DNA of 64,000 nucleotides from the NCBI GenBank assembly GCA_022496805.1, contig CM040089.1, forward strand, positions 37,308,372 through 37,372,371, read 5' to 3'. The stretch comes from Pohlia nutans (Eukaryota; Streptophyta; Bryopsida; Bryales; Mniaceae). Under the pieces are notes generated by a model. It ran no database searches. It saw only the letters and a list, made by a program, of their open reading frames with translations, and had not been told where the DNA came from. Below are positions 1 through 11,470 of the stretch, one piece after another. Made by a program: the position numbers and the translations under genes. How positions within the stretch are numbered: the stretch's first letter is position 1; every line of letters begins with the position of its first letter.

Positions 1-108
1 TCATAACATTCTTAAGCAGTAAGGTATTGCACCGTCTATTTCTTGGTTGGCTTTTTACTGTTACAATAACTTTCCGTGGAACACGGAGTAGAAGATGACA
101 CTTGTCAT

Positions 109-993
109 TAGAGTTAATCGAAAAGAGTGTCTTAAAGTGAAAACTCTTGTTGAACTCACCTTAACCCCTAACCGCCCAACCATGATGTACGGATTTGAAG
201 TCCGTTTTCTCATCCATCATGCACTTTTTGCAGCATGTATTTTTTATTGAAACTTTTATGTGAAGTTAGCTCCGTGCATGTGTGATCCGATTAGAAAGGG
301 GATGATTTGTGAAAGTTTTATGCCTCATTTCATGTTGTAGTGTTCCACCCAAAATTTCAAAGATTTTAGTCTAAAAGTGCTCTTGAAAAAGTCAACTACT
401 AAAATTAAGCAACCAAAAAATCTCCAAAAATCACTACACTTAGAGTATTACATTTCAACCCATCACAACAAATTTCATTATTAGATTGTCAATATCTTAT
501 TTGTAATCATATTACAAAAGAGTGTTAAATTTTAAGTTTGAAATTTAATACACAAATATTGGTGATATCAATCGCAAATCTAACCGTATGGATAGAATCT
601 AAAATGCATAATTTACAACTTTTATTCATTCATCAACTTGAAAATATCCCTCTTAGTTGCATTTTATAATGCATCTTTGGAAAACTGCCAAATCTGAAAA
701 GGGTGAGAACGTTTAGGGGTTAAACTTGTTTTAAGTTCAAAAAGACTGCAAAACTAGTCTATAGTGAGTTGGAGAATAATCTAAAGCAAGGCCTTACTCC
801 ACTATGGGGTATGGAGCTCATGACCTCTCTAGTGCTAGGAGAAATTTCCCACAAGCTCCTCCAAGCCTAAGGGACTTATCATGAAAGGACCAAGGGACTA
901 TTCATGAACAAAGTTTGTCAGAATTTGTTATTATTGGGACGGAGACTCACTTTACAAGTTGGAAATCAGAGGGTCTGTTTTCGGATAACTCTA
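109..993 (-). mobile_element. K repeat split by a family A element
   Basis: TAGAGTTAATCGAAAAGA at 109 and TTTTCGGATAACTCTA at 978-993. After removing 161-723 (with one TTAA) it is about 326 bp and collinear with the copies at 4967 and 18656. Confidence 0.7.
161..723. mobile_element. TTAA element, family A (reversed)
   Basis: TTAA at 161-164 and 720-723; 563 bp. Ends CCCCTAACCGCCCAAC and GAACGTTTAGGGG. Inserted in the K repeat. Confidence 0.82.
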
Positions 994-1125
994 CTCTATG
1001 ATGGAATTTAGTAAGAATCAAACAAGTAAGACAAACTTAAGATGTGAGAACAAAAAACATTCAAAAACATCCAAGAGCATCGGAAAATATCTTGGAAACT
1101 TTAGTAGGGGTACAAAGTCTAGGGC

Positions 1126-1679
1126 TTAGCCCATAATTGCCCAAACGTTCATTTTTTGAACGATGTACAAATTTCATCCGTCATGCACTTTTTGCTAGGA
1201 AAACAAATACTACAAAATTCTATAGCGAGATAGCTTCATGTGTATGTGATCCGATTAGAGAGGGGATGATTTGTGAAAATTATATGCCTCGTTTCATGTT
1301 GCAATGATTCACCAAAAATTTCAAAGATTTTAGTCTAAATGTGCTCTTGAAAACATAAACTCATAAAACTAAGCAACCAAAAAATCTCCAAAAATCACTA
1401 CACTTAGAGTGTTACATTTCAACCCATCATAACATATTCATCCACAGATTATCACTATCTTATTTGTAATTGAGTTATAGTATAATTTCAAATTTCAAAT
1501 TTTATACAAAATATTGGTGAGAGCAATTGCAAATCTAACTATATGGATAGAATCTCAAATCTATAATATACAACCTTTATTCTTATATCAAGTTCAAAAT
1601 ATCCCTCATAGTTGCATTTTATAATGTATCTTTGCAAAACTATCGAATTTGGAGAGGGCTGAGGACGTTTAGGGGTTAA
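1126..1679. mobile_element. TTAA element, family A (reversed)
   Basis: Right end GAGGACGTTTAGGGG-TTAA (1676-1679), left end TTAG-CCCATAATTGCCC. The subterminal hairpin here is CGTTCATTTTTTGAACG. Confidence 0.7.
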
Positions 1680-2029
1680 GAATGTTTTATGTTGACACTT
1701 CATGAAAAAAATATACCCTCAGTCTTCGGCTGAGTGTCAAAAATTAAAATTAAAAAAACATGCCCTGGCTCCACAAACGGAAAATTTTAAATTTTAAAAT
1801 TAGTTGCTGTGCACCCCAAGGTTTACATACATTTGACCGAATCTTTTGCTTCGAAGACCTCAATTTAGGCACCTGGTACTATAGAAATTTTAATTCTCTA
1901 GTACTCCCGCTCTGTACCTCTTTATTTTGGCTGGTTTTATTTTCTAATTTGTTATGGGTATGGAAGGAGGCCTCTAGATCTTGTCAGAGCCTGGCCGCAG
2001 GCCATGAAATAGCCAGTCTAAAACGGATG
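1680..2029. other. No gene recognised
   Basis: AT-rich. A 134-codon frame on + (1760-2164) has no family resemblance and overlaps the inverted repeat at its 3' end. Confidence 0.5.
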
Positions 2030-2355
2030 AGTAAAATGCATTTTATTTATTTTTTGGCACAAATAAAGAGAGATCTTTACTGCAAGGCGGGGAGGATTCA
2101 AATACAACAAGGATGGATTGACCCCCTCACTCGTACCAGTCATTTCTCATTTTTGGGGGTCTAGGTGCTTTTTTTGGATATTTTAATTATGTATTTGAGG
2201 TCTATGAGCCCATTTTAGTTAAGAATGATCCATCAAGTCCAATAATAGGGGCAAGCTTTTGTTTCTGTTTTTTTAACTCTAGTACGAGCGAGGGGGTCAA
2301 TCCATCCAATCCTGACAAGGACCCAGTTCGGTAGTAAAATGCATTTTTTGTAAAC
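2030..2355. repeat. Inverted pair of a dispersed repeat
   Basis: GGATGGATTGACCCCCTCAC (2110) recurs inverted near 2285-2310, with AAATGCATTTT at 2036 and 2338. The left arm has a weak box-B-like GGATTCAAATAC. Confidence 0.5.
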
Positions 2356-2880
2356 TAAAGTAGAAAGACCTAAAACTGTACTTTTAAGCAATTCAACGCA
2401 ATTTTTCCAAAGTAGAATTAGCAATTCAAAATGATAATTTTCTATAAGAAAAAATCATATTTTTTGGATAATTTATTTAATTGCTATAAATTTTCAAAGT
2501 GGAAGTGGCCTGGACCAGTTAAGTTGTCCCATAACATTGTCTGAAAACCAATCCCTAAAAAAGGGAATGGTTTCTAAAGTACTTTGTGGGGCAGTTTTAG
2601 AGCAAGTCAACAATGCATGCATGGGTGTAGGGACGGAATTGGGTGTTTCTACGATAAGAGAATACACTTAAAGTTATTTGTGTTATTTGATTCGCTACAT
2701 TAGATGGCATATTTAGTGTCCCATGACATTATTTCTAAAACCTGACACTATTTAATTTCAGAGAGGTATAGTGTCCTCGTAAGAAAAAAAATTGAATGTA
2801 GTGTTTCAATGACATATGGCAACTTTATTATAAATATAGCATGCCACCTCATATCACTCTCGTTACTTGGTATGAACATG

Positions 2881-3214
2881 CACTATAACAAATCATGGTA
2901 AAAGAAAAACCGCACTCAAAATTGACTGCGGTTCTTTTTGCCACATTTTTGTGCAGGCCCAGTACGCGCGCAACTACTATTTTTTGCAATTTTCGATTGC
3001 GATTTTTGGAACTTTGGGGCGTGTAGTATACCATTGGAAGATATTTTTAATACCTTTCCAATGATATATTACACGCCCCAAATTTCTAAAAAATGTAGTC
3101 AGAAATTGCAAAAAAAGCTAACAGCCCACTATGCAGGCATGCACAAAAATGTGGCAAAAAGAACCGCAGTCAATTTTGAGTGCGGTTTTTTTTTTACCAT
3201 TTTTTGTTATAGTG
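2881..3214. mobile_element. CACTA-type foldback MITE
   Basis: Starts CACTATAACAAATCATGG and ends with its inverse; flanked by ATG (2878-2880, 3215-3217). Arms of about 76 bp pair almost perfectly and an inner hairpin (about 3012-3082) fills the centre. Frames crossing it are artefacts of the repeat. Confidence 0.85.
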
Positions 3215-3452
3215 ATGGCATTTTCAATGAAAGTGGGAATGACAAGTGTCTAACTCCTATGTAGTGTCAAGGGACACTATTTCTCTTCACCTTTGAACGA
3301 ATTGTGGTAAAAGACATCAATTCTCCTTAGACACTAAAACGCCATTTAGTGTAGTCAAAGAACATAGTTTGTAAACTTTGATTTGTCAATAGTAGGAACC
3401 TCTTGTTTGTCATAGAACAGAAATTACTGTCAAGATTTCAACATCTTTATTC

Positions 3453-4888
3453 TTAACCCTTTAGTGCCTAGTTGACCACATTCTGGTCACTGGAGTGTCA
3501 AAAATGCAAATAACAGAAAATCCATGAAGAATTGGATTTTGAATTGTGCAATTCAGATTTGGACATTTATATTACACATCTTCTAGAAAAAGAGATTTTC
3601 AATTTGGAGTTGTGCAACTATCAAAACACCTATGCTCAAAACACCAAAATACTACAAACACCTCAAAATACAACAAATACTTACAAATATAGCACATGTA
3701 CTCTGTTGTATTTCTAGTGTTTGGAAGTTTGTTATCTTTTCCTTTTTTTTATTTTTTTTGAATTGTGTTCTCTTGTTCATGTTCCATTAGTGTATGTATT
3801 CCGATCTTGATCAATGAACCAACTTCTTTCAATTTTTAACGTAATTTTTTTTGTCTTGAATCGTATACGAATAAATCTCTCTCACTTATAAAATCCACAA
3901 TAATTATGTGTGAGTCCAATCTTGATATCAAAAATTGCAATGGAGAGGTGTTGACATAGGGCATTGCTAAACCGCATCACTTTGATTTTAGAAAATTTAA
4001 CACAAATTCTATTTAACTTTGAAGTCACACCCTCCAAAATCTCATTTTTGAGTGTGCATTATACGGTTAAAAGCCACATAATATAACCTTGCAATTCCAC
4101 CATTGGATGTATCTTTAATTTTGGCAAATTGTCTCCACTCCACTTGAGAATACAATTGGGTGAAAGCACGGTAAACTGAACCATTAAAGTCATCCTTACT
4201 GCTGAAATTACAATTTTCTTGATCAAAGGCCATAAACTACAACTAAAAATTCATATATTAAAATTCTAATTTGTTAGAGCCTTCTATAGTTCTATCAGGT
4301 ACTTCAATCCAAAGTTTCAAATTATAATATTAAAAAAAGGTTACTAAAAGTAAAGCTTAAAAATAGATGTCTAAAACAAATTTCGAGAGCAAATATGATG
4401 AATTGAATTATGTTCTATATGAATATAAAATATTTATTCTATAGGTTCATTGTCTATTCGAGGGCTCCAAAGAAAAAAATTCTTGAAAAAATAAATATTT
4501 AATGCAATTTCAACATATTTCATTTCTACTTTTCAATTCGGTCAGAGCTACTTTTCCAATTTTAACCGCTTTAACCTTACTATAACACACATAAATACTT
4601 ATTGAACATGTTTTTTTCGATTTTTTTTATTAGACTTTGTTAAACATTGTATCTTTTATTTTATCCACAAAAAAAATTCACAAAAAATAAAAATTTAATA
4701 GATTTTTGGACCGTGCATTGTTGCTTCTTCATAGGGATCACAAGTGGTTCAGTTTACCATGCTTTCACCCAATTGTACAATTACTTTCAAATTTAATCCA
4801 TTCTATTTCTAATAGTATCAATCACAATGGAAAAACCTATTGAAATCTAGTGCACGCAGCTACAGTACCCTAGGCACTAAAAGGTTAA
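3453..4888. mobile_element. TTAA element, family B, with nested element
   Basis: TTAA at 3453-3456 and 4885-4888. Inverted ends CCCTTTAGTGCCTAG and CTAGGCACTAAAAGG. The nested element is at 4159-4769. Two short frames inside (3532, 4042) show no family resemblance. Confidence 0.8.
4159..4769. mobile_element. Element with 25-bp inverted ends nested in family B
   Basis: Ends GGTGAAAGCACGGTAAACTG and CAGTTTACCATGCTTTCACC; flanked by CAATTG (4153-4158, 4770-4775). The family B copy at ~45620 has the uninterrupted site. Superfamily not assigned. Confidence 0.75.
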
Positions 4889-4966
4889 ACTAAACAAGTA
4901 AAAGTCATCACTTACTTTGACAAGCTTCTAATGTTGAACGTTGATTTTTTTTTGTTGTTGGCTTAG

Positions 4967-5282
4967 TTGAGTTATTCGAAAACAGAAGTGGTTTTTAAGC
5001 AGAGTTCAAGTAGAGTTCTCTTCCTATAATTATAATTTTTAACAAACATTGTTCATGAATAGTTTCCATGGTCGGGGCTCTTGGCTTGGGGGAATGTGTG
5101 GGAACTCTTCTTTAGCATTGGGGAGGTCACGAGTTCCACACCCCATGGTGGTATAGGGCCTTGCTTTAGATTATTCTCCAACTCACCTTAGACTAGTTTT
5201 GCGGTCTTTTTGAACTCAAAACGAGTCTAAGGTGAGTTCAAGGTTTCTTGCCACTTTGAGACACTCTTTTCGGTTAACTCTA
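4967..5282 (+). mobile_element. K repeat (316 bp)
   Basis: Bounded by TTGAGTTATTCGAAAACA and TTTTCGGTTAACTCTA. Core GCATTGGGGAGGTCACGAG. Internal hairpin from CTCACCTTAGACTAG against CGAGTCTAAGGTGAG (5182-5237). Confidence 0.65.
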
Positions 5283-5446
5283 GTTTCTCGCTCAATTTCC
5301 AATTCCAATTAGTTGCCCACCAAGTTAGGTTACTGGTTGATGCTAGGTTTACTTTGATTTTTCGGGGAATTTCTATTTCTATCCTACAATAACTACAATT
5401 TGCACCCCCCACAACATTCTTTAACAGTTGTAATAGCATCTCTACT

Positions 5447-5668
5447 AAGGTAGGAGCACCTAACTCCAACATAGTACCCAATGCCGATAATTTCTACACA
5501 AGGTAGTCATTTTAGAACGCAAATCTAAGCACGTCATAGAGCCCTTATTGTTTGTTGACCAAAATGATAAGCTATCTATGGTCTACCTAGATTTACGTTC
5601 TAGAATGACTACCGTGTCAAGAAATTATCGGCGCTGGGTACACTGTTGGAATTGGGTGCTTCTACCTT
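5447..5668. mobile_element. Foldback MITE, ~80-bp arms
   Basis: AAGGTAGGAGCACCTAACTC continues through GATAATTTCT and AGGTAGTCATT; the inverse occupies 5573-5668. Target duplication unclear. Confidence 0.65.
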
Positions 5669-5732
5669 AGCACTATGGATACCGCTTTGGCTATGGAAAA
5701 ATAGATGATGAGATGAGAGTTTATTGAGACAT

Positions 5733-6091
5733 TAGAGTTATCCGTAAAGTCGAGCATAAAAATTCCACAATAGGAAAGACAAGGCAGAACTGGTTTTTTA
5801 GCTTAAAAGGCAACAAAAATGAATTTTAGCCCCTTTTTCTTTGACCAATCACAACGCATTGCATTGTCAGAGAGATTCAAACCTTGAACCTTCCCAATGC
5901 AAGAGTAGCTCTCCCAAACCTAACTTGAGTTTCCACGGAACAACCTCCATGTACCCCCACACCAACCTCATGTTCCCCCAAGGAAAGGAGCTTGGTGGCT
6001 TGTGTGAGTGGGTGTCAGAAAATTCTATGTCAAGATTAAAAACACCCTATGGCAGACATGTTATCTGGTTCTCACTTTACAAATAACTCTA
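5733..6091 (-). mobile_element. K-related repeat with box-B-like core
   Basis: Bounded by TAGAGTTATCCGTAAAGT and ACTTTACAAATAACTCTA. On the minus strand it carries CTTGCATTGGGAAGGTTCAA then GGTTTGAATCTC. The 81-codon frame across it is probably chance. Confidence 0.55.
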
Positions 6092-6308
6092 TTAATAAAA
6101 ACGCTTTTAATTAACGTACAAAATGTCACCAAGGTCAAAACAATTTGAGTGGTTTTTTTGAAATGCCATCTAAAGTGAAGAAGGGTAAGTTCTGAGAGCA
6201 TCTCTACTAGCACTCTAGATTGCACTCTGAATGTCATCCCAAAAAACAAACCTCACCATGTAGTTCCCTACTAATACCACTCTAGTAGACTCTACAAATA
6301 GTAAGTAA

Positions 6309-6767
6309 GAGCATCTCTACTAGCACTCTGGATTGCACTCTGAAGGTCATCCAAAAAGTCAGACCTCACGATATAGTTCCCCAACAACATCACTCAATTA
6401 GACTCTTGAAAATAGTAAGTGAGCCACTCACAAGTCACCACGCATGGATCACTAGTAGGATTTTGGTCCTTTATAACTGGTCTTTTGTGACTTAAATGGT
6501 CCAAAACGACTTGTTATCTAAAGAATTGAGTCACAAAGAACCATGTAAGTCACAAAGGACTAGTTATAAAGGACCAAAATCCTACTAGTGGATTGTGCAA
6601 TTATGATGTACAATTGAGAATAGAAGATAGACTAGCTTGTGTAGTTTCAAGGACCTTGGACTCAGTTACATTTTCTAGTGTCACAGTCTAAATAAATTGT
6701 TCACCGACCCATTCTCATACATATGTCCACAACCAGAGAACTATCTAGAGTGCTAGTGGAGATGCTC
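6309..6767. mobile_element. Tourist-like MITE with nested CACTA foldback
   Basis: Inverted ends GAGCATCTCTACTAGCAC and GTGCTAGTGGAGATGCTC, flanked by TAA (6306-6308, 6768-6770). A tandem copy of the left ~110 bp precedes it (6199-6308). Confidence 0.7.
6450..6590. mobile_element. CACTA-type foldback MITE (141 bp)
   Basis: Starts CACTAGTAGGATTTTGGTCC and ends with its inverse; flanked by GAT (6447-6449, 6591-6593). Nearly the whole element is two arms of about 45 bp. Confidence 0.82.
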
Positions 6768-6817
6768 TAAGCCACTCACAAATCACCACGCATGGATTGT
6801 GCAATTATGACGTGCAA

Positions 6818-7365
6818 TTAACCCTTTAACGTCCCAATTCAACACTGTTTTAAAAGAAGTGTTATAAAATGTTTGATGGAAACCAAAAATGGAGTTGATG
6901 TACAAAGAAAATTTGTAAATGCCAATGTGAAGATCACATCTGTACGGATAGATTTATCATATTTTTTATTAATAATTTTAAAATAATTTTGCAAGGTTTT
7001 CTCTTGAAATTCAATTAAAAATCCCGAATTAACACAAAAAAATTGAAAAAAATTGGAATGAAATTGGAATAACATGCACTACGCGATGGTATGGTTTCCA
7101 TTATTTGATTCTATTTATTTTGGAAAATCATGTCTAAGGTCTCACTTTTGGAACTAAGAATGAAACTTGACATAAACCAATTGTGTTATTTTTCCAAAAA
7201 TCATGATAACCTATTTTGAAGATCCACACCGTACAAAGGATAGTCAACTTACACAAGAACCCAAAAAAAGATTGGTGGATGAAAACTGTCCACTTTGGAT
7301 GGAAATCAAACAACTTTAATCTGTTCGTCGTCCAATATATGGACGTTGGCGCTCTAAAGGGTTAA
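6818..7365. mobile_element. TTAA element, family C
   Basis: TTAA at 6818-6821 and 7362-7365; 548 bp. Ends CCCTTTAACGTCCC and GGACGTTGGCGCTCTAAAGGG. Subterminal inverted motif CGTCGTCCAATATATGGACG. Nearly identical to the copies at 19788 and 20333. Confidence 0.88.
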
Positions 7366-7439
7366 GAAGAGAAGATACACTTGCAAGAATGATTTTGAGG
7401 GCCTTGGTTTTCAATAGATTATCCAGTGTCGCGGGCCAA

Positions 7440-7640
7440 ATAAATTGTTCACCAACCCAGTCTATGAAAAAAATTTAAAAAATTATGCAATTTATTTTTT
7501 ATTTTTATTTATTTATTTTTTATTATTATTATTATTTTTGGTACAAACAGAAAATTTAAATTCCATTGCAAGAGAAAAGAACAACAGCCAAGCAGGGAAC
7601 CCTGCTGGTCACAAGAAGCGAAAAAAAAATTCAAACTACT
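7440..7640 (-). other. Possible LINE 3' end
   Basis: On the minus strand, sequence ending TTTGTACCAAAAATAATAAT with a long A/T-rich tail. It resembles the insert at 63667 (the TTTGTGCAAAAAAC tail). No target duplication seen. Confidence 0.3.
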
Positions 7641-7874
7641 TATCTAAGTGAGTTAGGTTCATTCCTGGATTTTTCTTGTAGATTTTTATGACAGTTTATC
7701 ATGGAGAATCAATCAACATAATAAAAAATTCCTATAAAATAATTGTGAGATTACTCCTAGTTCTAAAGATGAGCTCCGGCAGAATTTCATTGAAATTTCA
7801 TCTCATGGAAATTTCACTCTAATTCTTGGAAGTGCACATTGAGAACATATGGTTTTAATTATTTCAGTAGCAGT

Positions 7875-8129
7875 CTATAAATACTTGCCGGCTGCAATGT
7901 GATGACTGAGTAATAAGGTTGATTGATCCAACATGTCATTTCCATTCCACAAGGCAATAGTCACTTTGATGTTTGAGAAGAACAAGTGCCCCCAACGCCC
8001 GGTCCAATCACCGAATGTCAACCATCTGATGATTCCCCATCCGTACACGACTCTCATTCCTCTTGAGTAATAGTAATAGCGAAAACCATCCTCCGTCATC
8101 ACTAATTGATGGGTTATGGTAATCACCAT
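7875..8129 (-). other. Unrecognised protein-like frame
   Basis: 84-codon frame rich in Trp/Tyr, including RYYYYSRGMRVVYGW and WGHLFFSNIKVTIALWNGND. The dense aromatic and hydrophobic pattern and slightly higher GC look more protein-like than the surroundings. I recognise no family, and splice sites around it are not convincing. May be an exon fragment or pseudogene. Confidence 0.25.
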
Positions 8130-8380
8130 AGAAATGACTTACAACCGAACGAAGTGATGAAAAATCATCTCCTGAAATAGAGTTTAAGTTCATCAAAGAA
8201 AAAACGGAAAAAATGATCATCTATGGCAATCACGTACCACAGAAAAGACCGAAATGGAGTGATGAAAAATCGTCTATTGAAAGATAGTTTTAGTTCATCA
8301 AAGAAAATAAAATTAAAAAAATGATCATCTATGTTAATCACCATAGAAAAAAACCTACATTTGAATGAAGCTACCATAGC
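8115..8380. repeat. Tandem repeat, ~110-bp unit, about 2.3 copies
   Basis: Landmarks GTAATCACCATAGAAA (8120), AATCACGTACCACAGAAAA (8228) and AATCACCATAGAAAA (8337), with TTCATCAAAGAAAA and ATGATCATCTATG in each unit. Confidence 0.7.
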
Positions 8381-10147
8381 AGCTTGGTCAGAAATTAAAA
8401 GGGTGCCTAAATTTATGGGAAATTACTGACTTGGTTTGCCCAACAAATTAAAAAAATTTAAATTTAAATGTCAATGATTTAAAAAATAAAAATAAAATGT
8501 TATTCCCCAATTTTTAACATATTATTTTTCGTGTTGCCTAACTATTTTTTGCACTTTAATTTATTATTAGGAAAAAAGCTGCCCAGGTTGCTAAGAAGTT
8601 ACAAGTATGCAAAATCATAGAGTTTTGGTTCTTCAAAAAACAAAGAAAAGATTGACCACCTAACACATCCCATTTACAGAGATTATACATACCAGTATAA
8701 TACTTTACATGTACGCTATTGATACAAAGACTCTTCTTTTTTTTTTTCTTAAAAAAATTTTGTGGACATTTTATTCCATTGTTACAGAGACTTCCATACC
8801 ATGAATTTTTTCAGCAAATTAATGGACAATTTCTTCAAGTGTTAGCATCTGGATGGACGAGATGAAAAAGGATAATGACGAGCACAAGATGTCGCGTTGT
8901 CATGCTGGCTGTGACTTATTTACTGTGGATTCCAATATATATTATATTTTTAATATATCTATCACTAGATTTTATATTATGCTCTGCAAGATCAATTTGC
9001 AGTACACAAAATGCCAGTCTACAAAAGTACAAAAACACACAGCGAGAGCCCGACCAATGCCGATCAATTTTTGTTCTTTTCAGTTTCAGGAAACATAAAC
9101 TGGCAGAGGGCGAACTTGACTCGAATGTAATAAGTCAAAGACTCTTTCCGTTCTAGTAGTACCCTACATCATAGTCAGTTCCAAAGTGCCATGTGTCATC
9201 TTGTGATTGGAGTAGACCCCTCAAATCAGACGTGAAACCCTATAGAGTGATTTGGTTCTCAGCATAACTTTCATTGACATTCAGCTTGGCATAGATACAA
9301 AAACTTAATACCGGTAATAACAAGCTGCAGAAACTAATAGCAACAAACTTGCCCCGTCATTAGCGACCGACGGATCAGCTCACCTGCAGAATCGGGAATC
9401 AATAGCCTGTGATCGTATCAACGTCGGACTTCTCAACTCAGAATCAACCAAGATAACGCGCAGAAAGTGGGAGGTTCATAATAAGGGGATAATTAGGCTA
9501 TACCAACTCTCGTGTTATTGGTAATCCCATCCTGAATGTCGGTTGTCATGTAAGCAAAAACTAATGTATTTTCTCTAATTATGGAATTTGGTAATGAATA
9601 TAGCCTAACTGCCCTCTTTGAATTGAAGTTCACACTGTGTTCCAAGTCCTATTTTTTTTTATATATAAAGTCTCAACTTCTTGAGTTTGTAAAAATCTAT
9701 GATTTGCCCAAATTTCGTGGAGATTTATTTGCAAAATATGAATTGAAATGGGTGGTACTGGATTACTTTTTGTTAAGTTGAGAAGTAACTTGGGAATATT
9801 AATATGTCTTATTATTGAATAACGTTTAAATGATACCATATATTAATTCATAATATGCTTCGTTACTAATTAAATTTTGTGTAGTGTTTCCTAAAAAAAT
9901 TAAAAACTAAAAAAAACATTAAGATCCACAAATTGTAAACATTAAGACCCACAAATTGATTCGTCTTTCTAACAATGCTTATGTATATGGGTCAAATAGG
10001 GACAACCTCCTGTCTAAATTAATTTTTCTTGTTAGGTCCACATCACCCTAAACTAATCAAAAGATGACACTTAGCACTTGTTTTAATTGATCATCAATAA
10101 AAATAAAATTATGTCAAAAATGACCATGACTTAGAATAAACACATCA
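8381..10147. other. Intergenic; no gene recognised
   Basis: Mostly AT-rich. The stretch 9090-9550 is less AT-rich and unique in the window, but its frames are short and match nothing I know. It could be a decayed exon or leader. Confidence 0.4.
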
Positions 10148-10408
10148 GTTAAGGCCATACTCATTATATTGAGACTTTTCGCAGTCTCATTTTTATCTTT
10201 GACTCGAAGATAAACCGTTTTATCTCTTTACTAGTATTTTTAATAAATAGGTAATAACACCAACTTTTAGAATTTCATTATGGAATCACTATCTGAGCAT
10301 TATTGTTTTTTGGTTTCAATTACTATTTTTAAAAATTAATTTTTGAATAACTAGCTTTCCATCTCAAAATTTGCGAAAAGTCTCAATATAATGAATATGG
10401 CCTTAGTT
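10148..10408. mobile_element. MITE with 35-bp inverted ends
   Basis: AAGGCCATACTCATTATATT continues as GAGACTTTTCGCA; the inverse lies at 10371-10405. About 260 bp, non-coding. The flanks (TTA / TAG) suggest a decayed TWA-type target. Confidence 0.6.
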
Positions 10409-10471
10409 GAAAGTTACGGGAATGGAGAAACTCAATCCCTTAATCTTTTGTAACCATTCATTCATGAAAAG

Positions 10472-11283
10472 CTAAACCCTACTAGACCAAGAAACCCAAA
10501 TCAGACCTCATTGTTTTAAAACATTTTTGAGTAGGTCATATGTAGAGGGAATTCTTTAAATCCCCAGTGGTCTTTAATGCATGGGCATAAAATTGTCTTC
10601 TATTTTGTTCCGGTCGGGGGTCCACCTAAGAAAAAGAATCACTCTTTCCATGATTCTAATTCCCAAGTAGGTCCTCCTAAGGTAATTTGAAGCTATAAGC
10701 TCCAAATTTGCAAAAACAATTGCCAAAAAAAGCCCTTAGGGTGTTCATAAGGAAAATTCCAGGGAAAATGAGTCTCAAATGAACAATGCCTACATCAAAG
10801 ACCAGTGGGAGATTTAGAGTCGGGGATATGTATAGTTCCTTTTGTCAAAATGTATTCAAATTTTGACTAACACAAGCAATGTTCTTCATTGATTCATTTG
10901 ATATTAAATTTGGTATTATCTGGATTTTTATTTTTGAAATTGTCATTTTAAAAACCATGAACCTTTGGTCGCAATGATATTTTTTAGCCATTAAAACGCC
11001 AAAAAAGCACCAAGAATAATTGGCGTGCAACAAAGCCTAAAGGAAAAATTTGAAGAAAAAGTGAATGAAGATGCCACATTGTTCCAATTTTTGAAAATAA
11101 ATCGGATGAAATTGCTAGTTTTTAATGAATGTCACCCAAATATGTGGATGAAAAGATAGTTCTATTCAAAATATAAATGAATATTAAAATATTTAGCTAC
11201 ACCATTTTATTTTATGTCGCCACTTTAGCATTTCTTCAAAAACCAAAAAATAATAATCTTTGCTTGGTCATGTAGGGGGTTAA
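10472..11283. mobile_element. TTAA-type element, family I relative
   Basis: Left CTAA then ACCCTACTAGACCAAGAAAC; right CTTGGTCATGTAGGGGG-TTAA (11280-11283). The terminal match (CCCTAC..GACCAAG) is good, and the AGTAGGTCA segment near the left also occurs in the 56669 copy. Confidence 0.55.
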
Positions 11284-11311
11284 AAAGCGATAAAAGTCAA
11301 ATATTTTCATA

Positions 11312-11470
11312 GTACACTATATTGCGGGTGGGTGAATGGCATGGGTACATTCATCCATTTCAACAAAATTGGATGAATTTTACCACAGTATTTTGAAAAA
11401 ATATATACATATATTAGTAAAGCCTCTCGGAAATACCGTGGGCCACAGTACACGGTGGATTTCAGTGTAG
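11312..11470. mobile_element. L MITE, first copy
   Basis: GCGGGTGGGTGAATGGCATG near the left and GGTGGATTTCAGTGTAG at the right. Part of the left terminal repeat is deleted relative to the copy at 12119. Confidence 0.55.

Noticed and set aside
1760..2164. 134-codon + frame
   Set aside because: No domain resemblance; it crosses a repeat arm, and composition is that of the surrounding AT-rich DNA.
2938..3264. 108-codon + frame
   Set aside because: Lies within the palindromic CACTA-type MITE; both strands give similar frames because of the inverted repeat.
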